DNA of 64,000 nt, from contig NC_016024.1 in NCBI RefSeq assembly GCF_000226295.1, forward strand, positions 1,161,501 through 1,225,500, in the 5' to 3' direction. Every line of letters starts with the position of its first letter. The stretch's first letter is position 1. This DNA comes from Chloracidobacterium thermophilum B. Its GTDB lineage: Bacteria > Acidobacteriota > Blastocatellia > Chloracidobacteriales > Chloracidobacteriaceae. Of the stretch, positions 9,136 to 17,389 are shown piece after piece. The notes beneath the pieces are model-generated. The model saw only the letters and a list, made by a program, of their open reading frames with translations, was not told the DNA's origin and ran no database searches. The translations under genes and the position numbers were made by a program.

Positions 9136-9642
9136 TCAGGACTGGGGTTGACGCCCGAACTTGGCCTGGAGACGGGCTTCGACAATCGGTGGCACGAACG
9201 GCTGGACCGAGCGCCCAAGGAAACAGATTTCCTTGACCAACCGGGAACTGACGAAGCTGTACGTGTCGGCTGACATCAGAAAGACCGTCTCGATGTCGGG
9301 CTGCATGTGACGGTTCATCTGGGCCATCTGGAGTTCGTATTCGTAGTCGGAAACCGCGCGCAAGCCGCGAACAATGCAGTTGGCCCGTTTTCGCTTGGCG
9401 AAGTCCACCAGAAGCCCTTCAAAGCTGTCCACCTCGATGGTTGTCCGGGTGGTTTCAGCCAGGGGGGCGACAACCGCCTGAATCATCTCGATGCGCTCCG
9501 CCACGGTGAACAGCGGGCTTTTCTGTTCATTGTTGAGAACACCAATGGTGATGTGGTCAAAGAGCGTACAGCCCCGACGGATGATGTCGAGATGCCCATT
9601 GGTGATGGGGTCAAACGATCCGGGATACACAGCACGGCACAC
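9136..9642 (-). CDS. coaD: Phosphopantetheine adenylyltransferase
   Basis: 168 aa, the normal CoaD length. It transfers AMP from ATP to 4'-phosphopantetheine, the penultimate step of coenzyme A synthesis. The nucleotidyltransferase motif is AVYPGSFDPITNGHLDII (residues 4-21) with the T/HxGH signature. The second family motif appears as SFVSSRLVKEI. The internal KRANCIVRGLRAVSDYEYELQMAQMNR block is also typical. It is the last minus-strand gene before a convergent gap. Confidence 0.96.
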   Translation of the reverse strand: MCRAVYPGSFDPITNGHLDIIRRGCTLFDHITIGVLNNEQKSPLFTVAERIEMIQAVVAPLAETTRTTIEVDSFEGLLVDFAKRKRANCIVRGLRAVSDYEYELQMAQMNRHMQPDIETVFLMSADTYSFVSSRLVKEICFLGRSVQPFVPPIVEARLQAKFGRQPQS

Positions 9643-9796
9643 GGCGCGCAGTCACCTTTCCAGAAGCGGCAGGATGGTTCAGGGACGGCTGCTGACCGGG
9701 TTGTCGCGACGCCGTCGCCGCAGGGGCTTCCTGAAGCCTGAAATGGGAAAGTTTACTGTGTTGTTTCGGGCTTGTCGAATCCATGGCCAGGATTTG

Positions 9797-11095
9797 TCAA
9801 CTGACCAGGCTGGCAACGGTCGTATGGGCAATGTCACGCAGGTCTTCCGGGAAGCACAGCCGACGCAGGCGGTAGGGACGCAAGCCCTGTACGGCCGCCG
9901 AGACTTCGGAAATCTCGCGCTGGCGGGGGTGCGTCTGATGGTCTTCGACGATGATGTGCCGCTCCGGTGCGTCGGGCAGATAGGGGCCAAAGTACGGTAC
10001 GTCTCCGGCATCGTCTTCGAGCAGGTAGAACTCCGGCGGCCAGCCGCGCTTCACCAGGGCTGACTCCAAAGCCGCCCGAACTTCGGCAATGGCTTCTGAC
10101 GAAAGGGCAGAAACGTCGAGCGACTTGAAAAGCCGCCGCTCCAGAAAACGTCCGGCCAGGTCAGACAAAACGGGGTCAGGGTCGCGTTGCCACTGCTTGA
10201 TGTGAAACAGTACGTCGGCGTCGTCAAGGCTGAGATATTCGGCAGTTGTCAGCGGGACGCCGGTGATGAGTTTATCCATGGCGGTGCCGGAAAGCGGAAA
10301 GGCGAGTCGGCCTTCGTGTGTCAGCGTCACGGCCCGCCGGAACATGGCAACCAGCATGTTTTCGGCCGCCCGCAGGGCGTGGTGGAAATACACCCGGCGG
10401 AACATGTGGTAGCGCGCAAACAGGTATTCCTCCACGGCCAGCACCCCCCGCGCACGGACGATGAGGCTGTCATTGGTGGTATCCACTGTCAGGGCATGGA
10501 GAATCCACGGCAGGTCATAGCAGCCGTAACTGACGCCCGTCATGAGGCTGTCCCGCAGCAGGTAGTCAAAGCGGTCGCAGTCAAGTTGTGAGGAAACCAG
10601 TTGTGCCGCGAAGCGCGGGCGAAACTGGCCCTCCAGCAGGGCAATCAGGGTATCCAGCAACTGTGGGTCGTGACTGGTGAGCCGTCCGTGAATGGCGGTT
10701 GCCGGATCGCCAATAATGCGTTTGGTCCAGTCTTCATGGCGCTGGTGGAGAACTTTCTCCATGACGTGCGAAAACGGTCCGTGGCCGATGTCGTGCAGAA
10801 GCGCCGCCAGACGCGCCAACCCACAGACCTGGGCATCGAGCCGGACGCCGCTGCGCTGTAGCGTATCCAGCGCCAACGTCATCGTGTGCATCACGCCAAG
10901 GCTGTGGGCAAACCGGCTGTGTTCGGCCCCCTGAAAAACGACAAAGGCCAGTCCGAGTTGGCGAATCCGGCGCAGCCGCTGAAACTCCGGCGTGTCAATG
11001 AGCGCCATCAACAGCGCATCAAAGGGCAGGCTTCGGTCGAGCGTGATGATGCGGTGTACCGGGTCGCTGTAGCGGCGCAGTGCCATAGCTAACAC
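9797..11095 (-). CDS. HD-domain phosphohydrolase (dNTPase-like)
   Basis: 432-aa cytoplasmic protein of the HD superfamily group that includes YdhJ/SAMHD1-like dNTP triphosphohydrolases. The metal-binding H...HD...D signature is visible: HSRFAHSLGVMHTM, then ALLHDIGHGPFSHVMEKVLH, and SSQLDCDRFDYLLRDS. A start at 11086 (MALRRYSDP) is nearly as good as the one at 11095. Substrate specificity cannot be assigned from sequence; dNTP hydrolysis is an inference from family resemblance. Confidence 0.85.
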   Translation of the reverse strand: MLAMALRRYSDPVHRIITLDRSLPFDALLMALIDTPEFQRLRRIRQLGLAFVVFQGAEHSRFAHSLGVMHTMTLALDTLQRSGVRLDAQVCGLARLAALLHDIGHGPFSHVMEKVLHQRHEDWTKRIIGDPATAIHGRLTSHDPQLLDTLIALLEGQFRPRFAAQLVSSQLDCDRFDYLLRDSLMTGVSYGCYDLPWILHALTVDTTNDSLIVRARGVLAVEEYLFARYHMFRRVYFHHALRAAENMLVAMFRRAVTLTHEGRLAFPLSGTAMDKLITGVPLTTAEYLSLDDADVLFHIKQWQRDPDPVLSDLAGRFLERRLFKSLDVSALSSEAIAEVRAALESALVKRGWPPEFYLLEDDAGDVPYFGPYLPDAPERHIIVEDHQTHPRQREISEVSAAVQGLRPYRLRRLCFPEDLRDIAHTTVASLVS

Positions 11096-11152
11096 CTTGT
11101 CCTTCGGCCTGGCCGGCCTCTTCCGGTTGTCCGTGCTCAGGGCTTCAGCATT

Positions 11153-11647
11153 TCAGTAGTCAAAACCATTTTTCCGGATGCGAATCATCGGCTCGCCCTC
11201 GCTCGTGACGCTTCCGGCTACGACTTCACCCAGAAACAGGATGTGGTCGCCGGCGGTGACTTCCTGCCGCAGGACACAATCCAGATAAGCCAGGGCTTCC
11301 GGGATCACCGGCACGCCTGTCACAGCCGGCTCATGGGGAATCCCCTCGAACGCCGGCTCATCGAGTGCGAACCCCTTGGCAAAGTGCGCCACGAGTTTGC
11401 CGTTCTGCTTGTGGCAGATGTTGACGGCAAAAGCGCCGCTTTCCCGCAGGCGCGTCAGGATGGGCCGTCCCTGCCGCACGGCCGCCATGACCATCGGCGG
11501 GTGAAAGCTCACCTGCTTGATGAAGGAAGCCAGCATCCCGGTCGCCTTGGGTCCGGCACCGGTGGTAAGAATGAAAATGCCACTGGAAATCCGGCCGAGC
11601 GCCGCGCCAATGGATGCCTGTTCAGTCGGCTGGGGTGTGTCTGTCAT
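11153..11647 (-). CDS. Flavin reductase-like FMN-binding protein
   Basis: 164 aa of the flavin reductase/FMN-binding split-barrel family. Visible family features are the early ISSGIFILTTGAGPKATGMLASFIKQVSFHPPMV block, GAFAVNICHKQNGKLVAHFA and the C-terminal GDHILFLGEV. I chose the ATG at 11647 (MTDTPQPTEQ) because AGGAGA lies seven bases upstream; a longer frame to 11764 has no ribosome-binding site. Such proteins reduce FMN/FAD with NAD(P)H or use bound FMN directly. There is no oxygenase partner nearby, so the physiological role is open. Confidence 0.85.
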   Translation of the reverse strand: MTDTPQPTEQASIGAALGRISSGIFILTTGAGPKATGMLASFIKQVSFHPPMVMAAVRQGRPILTRLRESGAFAVNICHKQNGKLVAHFAKGFALDEPAFEGIPHEPAVTGVPVIPEALAYLDCVLRQEVTAGDHILFLGEVVAGSVTSEGEPMIRIRKNGFDY

Positions 11648-11915
11648 CGGATTGTCTCCTGGTGAAAAGGTTCCGGGAAGGTCTCGCAGAAATTGAACGA
11701 CCAGGCTGCGGTCGGCAAGATTTTCGTTGTACGTTGGAGCAGGGATTGAGTACGCTAAGGGCACCCTGCGACGGATTATGTTTCACACGGCGTCCCCGAC
11801 ACCATCCACGACGGCATTCCGGCCGGCCCACGCCCCTGGCAACTGGTGCAGGGAAAAGGTTACACGACCCGGACCGGAATGCATGCCAGTTTTACGTGCG
11901 AGGTACGCAGTCGTT

Positions 11916-12290
11916 ATGAGCGAAACCACCGCCCTCCCTCCTGTGACTGAACGTGGCTTTACCAACCTGATGATTACCGGTTATGTCTATCCGATGACCA
12001 TGTTGCCGGTAACGCCCCTCCTTGGTATTTACCGCTCCGGGAAAGAAACCTACCGCTTTCTTGAAGGGACGCCCTTGGGGAGTAATGAATTCATCCGCAT
12101 CGGGGTCACAGTGCTGGCCACTCCCTTTGTGGCACTGTTTATGCTCTGGCCCTTCGGCATCATTGAAGGAACGGAGATCCTTTCCGACCAAGTGGCCCGG
12201 CTGGGTCTTGACAAGGCTGTGGATAATGCCATCCAAGGCATAGCTGACACCGTCTTCGGCACAATTGGCTCGCTGCTTCCCAAAGAGTGA
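11916..12290 (+). CDS. Small membrane protein of unknown function
   Basis: 124 aa starting at the ATG at 11916 (MSETTALPPVTERGF), preceded by GAGG about 13 bases upstream. A longer frame starting at 11727 overlaps the divergent flavin reductase gene and is unlikely. One strong hydrophobic segment (VTVLATPFVALFMLWPFGII, residues ~68-87) and a second weaker one (MITGYVYPMTMLPVTPLLGI) suggest two membrane passes. I do not recognise a family. It converges on the DAHP synthase gene. Confidence 0.6.
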   Translation: MSETTALPPVTERGFTNLMITGYVYPMTMLPVTPLLGIYRSGKETYRFLEGTPLGSNEFIRIGVTVLATPFVALFMLWPFGIIEGTEILSDQVARLGLDKAVDNAIQGIADTVFGTIGSLLPKE

Positions 12291-12307
12291 TACCGGTTGT
12301 ATCCATC

Positions 12308-12343
12308 CACTGACGCGGGGCAGAGGTTAGCTCCGCGTCAGTG
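12308..12343. terminator. Perfect 11-bp hairpin at a convergent gene end
   Basis: CACTGACGCGG (12308-12318) is complementary to CCGCGTCAGTG (12333-12343) with a 14-base loop. It spans the stop codon of the DAHP synthase gene and lies just after the small membrane protein gene, so it could act as a terminator for both strands. No T-tract is present on either side. Confidence 0.4.
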
Positions 12344-13394
12344 ACCGCCGGCGAAGGCGTACCGCTTGGGCCAACTCGGCCAGAAGTTTCTCCGTTTCCT
12401 CCCAGCCAATGCAGGCGTCGGTAATGCTTTGTCCATAGACCAGCGGTTGTCCTGGTACGTGCGTTTGTTTGCCTTCGACAAGGTGGCTTTCAAGCATCGT
12501 GCCGATGATCGCCCGGTTGCCCTCAGCCACTTGGGTGGCCACATTGCGGCACACGGCTGGCTGCCGCCGGTGGTCTTTGCCGGAGTTGGCATGGCTGCAA
12601 TCAATCATGATGCGTGCCGGCAGTCCGGCGCTTTCCATCAACTGGACGGCTTCCGCCACATGGTGGGCGTCGTAGTTGGGCACCCGCCCTCCGCGCAAAA
12701 TGATGTGGCAGTCCGGGTTTCCGGTGGTGCGAAACAACGCCGAGCGGCCGTCCTTGGTGTGTGACAGGAAGGCGTGGGGTTCGCGCGCCGAGCGCACGGC
12801 ATCCACTGCGATTTGAATCGTACCGCCGGTGCCGTTCTTGAAGCCGACCGGGCAGGACAGCCCGGAAGCCAGTTCACGATGTGACTGACTTTCCGTGGTA
12901 CGTGCGCCAATGGCCCCCCAACTGACGAGTTCGGCCGTGTACTGCGGGGAAATCAGGTCCACGAACTCACTCCCGGCCGGAACCTGCATTTCAGCCAGTT
13001 CCACGAGCAGGTGGCGGGCCAGCCACAGACCGCGCCGGACATTGAACGTCCCGTCCAGATTGGGATCGTTGACAAGTCCCTTCCAGCCAACGGTCGTGCG
13101 GGGTTTTTCAAAGTACACCCGCATTGTAATCACCAGATCGTCAGCGTATTCCTGGCACAGGGGACGGAGGCGGCTGGCATATTCCATCGCCGCCTGTGGG
13201 TCATGAATGGAGCAGGGGCCGACCACCACCAGCAGGCGGTCATCTTCGTGGCGCAGGATGCGCTTGATGGCTTCGCGGGTACGGTACACCGTCTCGGCAG
13301 CCCGGTCGCTGACAGGGAGGGCATCTCGCAGTTCATTGGGAGTTGGAATTGGCTCGAAGGATTGAATACGAACGTCGTCAATAAGATGGCGCAT
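12327..13394 (-). CDS. 3-deoxy-7-phosphoheptulonate synthase (class I, AroF/G/H type)
   Basis: First step of the shikimate pathway: condenses PEP and erythrose-4-phosphate to DAHP. With the ATG at 13394 the protein is 355 aa and its N-terminus (MRHLIDDVRIQSFEPIPTPNELRDALP) lines up with enterobacterial AroG. Signature blocks are LLVVVGPCSIHDPQAAMEYA, RVYFEKPRTTVGWKGL(V)NDPNLDGTF, WGAIGARTTESQSHRE and MIDCSHANSGKDH. A longer frame to 13514 has no homology. Which aromatic amino acid, if any, feeds back on it cannot be read. Together with aroA it gives two shikimate-pathway genes in this window, not in one operon. Confidence 0.93.
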   Translation of the reverse strand: MRHLIDDVRIQSFEPIPTPNELRDALPVSDRAAETVYRTREAIKRILRHEDDRLLVVVGPCSIHDPQAAMEYASRLRPLCQEYADDLVITMRVYFEKPRTTVGWKGLVNDPNLDGTFNVRRGLWLARHLLVELAEMQVPAGSEFVDLISPQYTAELVSWGAIGARTTESQSHRELASGLSCPVGFKNGTGGTIQIAVDAVRSAREPHAFLSHTKDGRSALFRTTGNPDCHIILRGGRVPNYDAHHVAEAVQLMESAGLPARIMIDCSHANSGKDHRRQPAVCRNVATQVAEGNRAIIGTMLESHLVEGKQTHVPGQPLVYGQSITDACIGWEETEKLLAELAQAVRLRRRSLTRS

Positions 13395-13474
13395 GGCAAA
13401 AAGCACCGCAGCCGGATGGGGGGCCGGGAACCAGGGTTGCACACGGACTGATGAGCGTAAACAAGACATAGCAG

Positions 13475-14323
13475 TTATGCTCCGCGTGGCGCAACGGCCC
13501 GGTGACGTAGCCACTGCTGATAGACCTGGCGGCGGGGGAGTCCATAACGCTGTGCCGTCTGCCGGATGGCTTCCGTGGCACTCAGCCCGTGTTCCGCGAT
13601 GCCGCGTTCGATTTCTGCCAGAAGTATCGTGTCGTCTGGTGGTGGCAGTGGCACGGTGGGTTTCCCGTCAATGAGAACGACAATTTCTCCACGCGGTGTT
13701 TCCGCCCCGAAATGCGCCGTAAGGGTGGCCAGTGTCCCCCGGACGTAGGTTTCGTGGAGTTTGGTCAACTCCCGCGCCACGACGGCCGGGCGGTCGCCCA
13801 GTATGGTCAGGGCATCCTGCAGAAAAGCCAGCAACCGGTGGGGCGCTTCATAGAACACCATCGTGACCGGTTCATCAGCCAGGGCTTCGAGCGCCTTGCG
13901 CCGGGTCGCCGACTTGGGTGGAAGAAAACCAACAAAGTGAAAGCCCTCTGCCGACAGGCCGGCGGCGCTCAATGCCGTGGTGGCGGCACAGGGGCCGGGC
14001 AGGGCGCTGACGGGCAAACCCGCATCAATGGCGGCGCGCAGGAGCTGTCCGCCCGGGTCTGAAATGAGCGGCGTGCCGGCGTCACTGACCAGGGCTATTG
14101 TGTCGCCCGCCCGCAGCCGTTCCAGCAGTTCACCTGTCCGCTGCCGTTCGTTGTGTTCGTGATAGCTGATGAGTGGTGTCGAAATGCCGTAGTGGTGCAG
14201 CAGTTGGCGCGTCCGCCGCGTATCTTCGCAGGCAATGAGGTCGGCTTCGCGTAGGACCCGAACGGCGCGGTAGGTGATGTCTTCCAGATGGCCAATGGGG
14301 GTCGGCACCACGTAAAGCGGCAT
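13475..14323 (-). CDS. rsmI: 16S rRNA (cytidine(1402)-2'-O)-methyltransferase
   Basis: 282 aa, full length for RsmI, the tetrapyrrole-methylase-fold enzyme that 2'-O-methylates C1402 of 16S rRNA in the decoding centre. Family motifs are LYVVPTPIGHLEDITYRAVRVL at the N-terminus, ACEDTRRTRQLLHHYGI, ALVSDAGTPLISDPG (SAM-binding loop) and ALPGPCAATTALSAAGL. It starts nine bases downstream of the hydrolase gene, so the two are probably co-transcribed. Confidence 0.95.
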   Translation of the reverse strand: MPLYVVPTPIGHLEDITYRAVRVLREADLIACEDTRRTRQLLHHYGISTPLISYHEHNERQRTGELLERLRAGDTIALVSDAGTPLISDPGGQLLRAAIDAGLPVSALPGPCAATTALSAAGLSAEGFHFVGFLPPKSATRRKALEALADEPVTMVFYEAPHRLLAFLQDALTILGDRPAVVARELTKLHETYVRGTLATLTAHFGAETPRGEIVVLIDGKPTVPLPPPDDTILLAEIERGIAEHGLSATEAIRQTAQRYGLPRRQVYQQWLRHRAVAPRGA

Positions 14324-14331
14324 GGGGGGCG

Positions 14332-15195
14332 TTAGCTGGCGAGAAACTGTCTGGCCAGTTGGTTGAACCGGTCGGCGTGTTCGTCGTGCGGCAGAAGCGC
14401 GCAGTTCTCAAACAGGACGAGTTGGGCCTCCGGTTTGCGTGCGAGGAAATCTTCGGCCTGACGCGCCGGGGTGGTGCGGGCATTTTTGCCCCAAACCAGG
14501 AGCACCGGTTGCAGAAGCCGACCGAAAGCATGGCTGATGTTGCAGTTGGCGATGCCGGTCAGAAAAGCGATGGGAGCATACTTGGCATTTTTGACCCGCA
14601 TGGTGCGGTAGAGATGCTCAGCATGCTCACGAGTGAAACACCGGGGGTCGTAAAAGCCCTGATTCGTCATAAAGTAACGGATGACGGGCCGCGTGCTGAG
14701 CGCTTTGAAAAACAGGGTTCCCACAGGTGAAAAGAGGATGTGGCGTGCGGTTTGGCGCAGGCGTGTGGGCCGTTCATCGGCCAGAGCGCGAATGCCGGTG
14801 GGCGCAATGAGAACCAGTTTGCGGAACAGTTCCGGTGCCAGGCTCGCCGCACGGATGACATAGGCTGCGCCAAGCGAGCTGGCAATGACATGGCAGGGGA
14901 TGCCGATGCGCGCGCGGCAAAAATCAAGGATAAAGTCCGTATAGAGATTGGCTGTGTAATCCATCCGCCGGCGCTCGGAAGCGCCAAAACCGGGCAGGTC
15001 CGGGGCAATGACATCGAAGGTGTCCTCCAGCCCCAGAAACACCTTGCGCATTTCATAGGCCGAGGCGGCGGCGTTAAGGCTGTGGATAAGCAGCACCGGC
15101 TCCCCACTCCCGCGCCGGGCGTAGTGCATGCGCTGCCCACGCCACATCCAGACGGAAGTCAGCGCATGCACGGGAGCTTCGGCGAGAGATGACAT
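14332..15195 (-). CDS. Alpha/beta hydrolase
   Basis: 287 aa alpha/beta-hydrolase fold. The oxyanion-hole region is GEPVLLIHSLNAAASAYEM; DVIAPDLPGFGASERR follows the second strand; the nucleophile elbow reads ASSLGAAYV, close to Sm-x-S-x-G; the late acidic region VLLVWGKNARTTP and a C-terminal His (LLPHDEHADRFN) complete a plausible Ser-Asp-His set. No signal peptide is present. The substrate is unknown. It sits between the YebC gene and rsmI on the minus strand. Confidence 0.85.
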   Translation of the reverse strand: MSSLAEAPVHALTSVWMWRGQRMHYARRGSGEPVLLIHSLNAAASAYEMRKVFLGLEDTFDVIAPDLPGFGASERRRMDYTANLYTDFILDFCRARIGIPCHVIASSLGAAYVIRAASLAPELFRKLVLIAPTGIRALADERPTRLRQTARHILFSPVGTLFFKALSTRPVIRYFMTNQGFYDPRCFTREHAEHLYRTMRVKNAKYAPIAFLTGIANCNISHAFGRLLQPVLLVWGKNARTTPARQAEDFLARKPEAQLVLFENCALLPHDEHADRFNQLARQFLAS

Positions 15196-15204
15196 ACAGG
15201 AGTG

Positions 15205-15951
15205 TTACTTCAACCGGTCAAACTCGGCATCATCAATCTCAAAATTGGTCGAGATTTTCTGCACGTCATCGTGGTCGTCGAGGGCCTCATAGAGCTTGAG
15301 CATCTGCTGGGCATCCTTCCCTTCAAGGCGAACATAGGTTTTCGGGACGCGCGTTATGTCAGCCGAAACCGTTGGGACACCAGCCGCCTTGAGAGCCGCC
15401 AGGACGGCATCGAAAGCCTCCGGTTGCGTCTGAATCTCCCAGTATTCACCCAAATCACGCAGGTCTTCGGCGCCAGCGCCAACGGCAATCTCAAAAAGTT
15501 CTTCTTCTGACTTCACATCCTTTTCGAGCGTGATGACGCCTTTGGGATCGAAGAGCCAACTTACGCTGCCGGTTTCACCCAGGTTGCCGCCGTTCTTGGA
15601 AAAAAGATGGCGGAGTTCACTGACCGTACGGTTGCGGTTGTCAGTTGCAGCTTCGAGCAGAATGGCAACGCCGGCTGGGCCGTAGCCTTCATAGATGATC
15701 TCCTCGTAGGCTGCACCTTCGATTTCACCCGTGCCCCGCTTGATGGCCCGCTCGATGGTGTCGTTGGGAATGTTCTCCGCCTTGGCATCGGCAATGGCCT
15801 TGCGGAGACGCGGGTTGCCTGCCGGATCGCCGCCTCCGACCCGTGCCGCAACGGTCAGTTCCTTGACGAGCCGGGTGGTGATTTTGCCCCGCTTGGCGTC
15901 GAGCGCCCCTTTTTTGTGTTTGATGGTATGCCACTTACTATGACCAGACAT
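15205..15951 (-). CDS. YebC/PmpR-family transcriptional regulator / translation factor
   Basis: 248 aa, the expected size. The N-terminus MSGHSKWHTIKHKKGALDAKRGK is diagnostic of the family; further conserved blocks are LRKAIADAKAENIPNDTIERAIKRGTGE and EGYGPAGVAILLEAATDNRNRT. I chose the ATG at 15951, preceded by GAGGAAG, rather than the longer frame to 16104. Members are reported as DNA-binding regulators or as factors easing ribosome stalling on proline stretches; which applies here is not visible. Confidence 0.94.
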   Translation of the reverse strand: MSGHSKWHTIKHKKGALDAKRGKITTRLVKELTVAARVGGGDPAGNPRLRKAIADAKAENIPNDTIERAIKRGTGEIEGAAYEEIIYEGYGPAGVAILLEAATDNRNRTVSELRHLFSKNGGNLGETGSVSWLFDPKGVITLEKDVKSEEELFEIAVGAGAEDLRDLGEYWEIQTQPEAFDAVLAALKAAGVPTVSADITRVPKTYVRLEGKDAQQMLKLYEALDDHDDVQKISTNFEIDDAEFDRLK

Positions 15952-16178
15952 AGCTTTTCGGTCTTCCTCAAAACGAAACGATGTCGTGAAAAGAGCTTGA
16001 TGGGCCGCCAGGCCCGTGTGGCTGAATCTAGCACAGAAATCCTGCCGGCTGGCGCAATGCAGGTGAAAGCAGACAGTAAGGAAGGGTTTGTGATGCTGCC
16101 TCAAGCCGCGTTGTCAGGAAGGGGCTGGCTATCGGCGCTAACGAAGCCGTCCGGGGGTCTCCCAGATGTTGCGAGAAC

Positions 16179-17336
16179 TCAGCCCTGTGGCTGAAAGTAG
16201 GGTGGTAGGTGGTGTTTTTCGTCCGGCACGAGCCGCTGGTGACCGCCGGTGTGTCTGGCCACGGCAGCCGTCGTGGCAGCCTTTTCCGTGTAGCGTTCAC
16301 GAATCTGTAAAATCTTGGGCAGGATGGACTTGAAAGCTTCCACGAGATTGGGATCGAAGTGCCGTCCGCTCTGCCGGTCAATCTCGGCAATGACTTCTTC
16401 GACCGACCAGGCCCGTTTATACGGCCGCTCCGTCGTCAGAGCATCAAACACATCGCACAGCGCCACAATCCGCCCCACAATGGGAATCTGCTCGCCCTTG
16501 AGACCCTTGGGGTAGCCTGACCCATCCCATTTCTCGTGGTGGGAAAGGGCAATCTCCATCGCCATGTGCATCAGGGGGGACGTTGAGCCACTGAGGAGTT
16601 CGGCCCCGATGGTGGCATGGGACTTCATCACTTCCCATTCTTCAGGCGTCAGTTTGCCTTCCTTGAGAAGGATGCGGTCGGGAATGCCGATTTTTCCAAT
16701 GTCATGCATCGGGCTGGCATGCAGAAGCATTTCACAGGCTTCATCGTCCCAGCCGATGGCGCGGGCCAGTTCGGCGCAGTAGTGGCTCATGCGGATGACG
16801 TGCATGCCGGTGACATTGTCGCGGTATTCTGCGGCACGTCCCAACCGCCGCACGATTTCCAACTGCGTTTCACGAAGCTGCTGCGTGCGCTGGCGCACTT
16901 TTTCTTCCAGAATCCGGTTCTGTTCCCGGACTTCATTGTGCAGCAGCCGCACCTCGATCATGTTGCGGATGCGGGTCAGGGCTTCGACGTGCTCGAACGG
17001 TTTGCTCAGAAAATCGCGCGCGCCAGCTTCAAGAGCGCGCAGGCGGGTGGCGTGATCGGGCAGTCCGGTCAGCACCAGAACGGGAATGTAGGAATCATGC
17101 TCGATTTCCCGCAGGTCTTCCATCACCTGAAAGCCATTGCGGTGGGGCATGTGCAGGTCAAGGATGACCAGGTCGGGTGACAGCTCCCGGTAGAGTTGCG
17201 CAACCTGCCGTGAGTCCGTCGTGCTGAAAACCCGCCGGTAGCCGGCTTCTGCCAGGAGATTTTCCAGCAGCTTGATGTTTAGTTCAAGGTCATCAACAAC
17301 AAGAATCCGTGCATCCCGAATGCGAGCGTCATCCAT
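16179..17336 (-). CDS. Response regulator with HD-GYP phosphodiesterase domain
   Basis: 385 aa. A receiver domain (ILVVDDLE, phospho-acceptor in LVILDLHMPHRNG, Lys in DFLSKPFE) is linked by a coiled-coil-like segment (residues ~125-165) to an HD-GYP domain with MHDIGKIGIPDRILLKEG, HATIGAELL, ALSHHEKWDGSGYPKGLKGEQIPIVGRIVALCDVFDALTTERPYK. HD-GYP domains with these residues hydrolyse cyclic-di-GMP. Together with the GGDEF protein at 27.9-30.2 kb it indicates c-di-GMP signalling. The C-terminus (AATTAAVARHTGGHQRLVPDEKHH) is non-conserved. Confidence 0.92.
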   Translation of the reverse strand: MDDARIRDARILVVDDLELNIKLLENLLAEAGYRRVFSTTDSRQVAQLYRELSPDLVILDLHMPHRNGFQVMEDLREIEHDSYIPVLVLTGLPDHATRLRALEAGARDFLSKPFEHVEALTRIRNMIEVRLLHNEVREQNRILEEKVRQRTQQLRETQLEIVRRLGRAAEYRDNVTGMHVIRMSHYCAELARAIGWDDEACEMLLHASPMHDIGKIGIPDRILLKEGKLTPEEWEVMKSHATIGAELLSGSTSPLMHMAMEIALSHHEKWDGSGYPKGLKGEQIPIVGRIVALCDVFDALTTERPYKRAWSVEEVIAEIDRQSGRHFDPNLVEAFKSILPKILQIRERYTEKAATTAAVARHTGGHQRLVPDEKHHLPPYFQPQG

Positions 17337-17389
17337 AGCCTTGTACTCACCCAGAGATCAAAAACAGAAAAGCGTGACGATACCGGCTC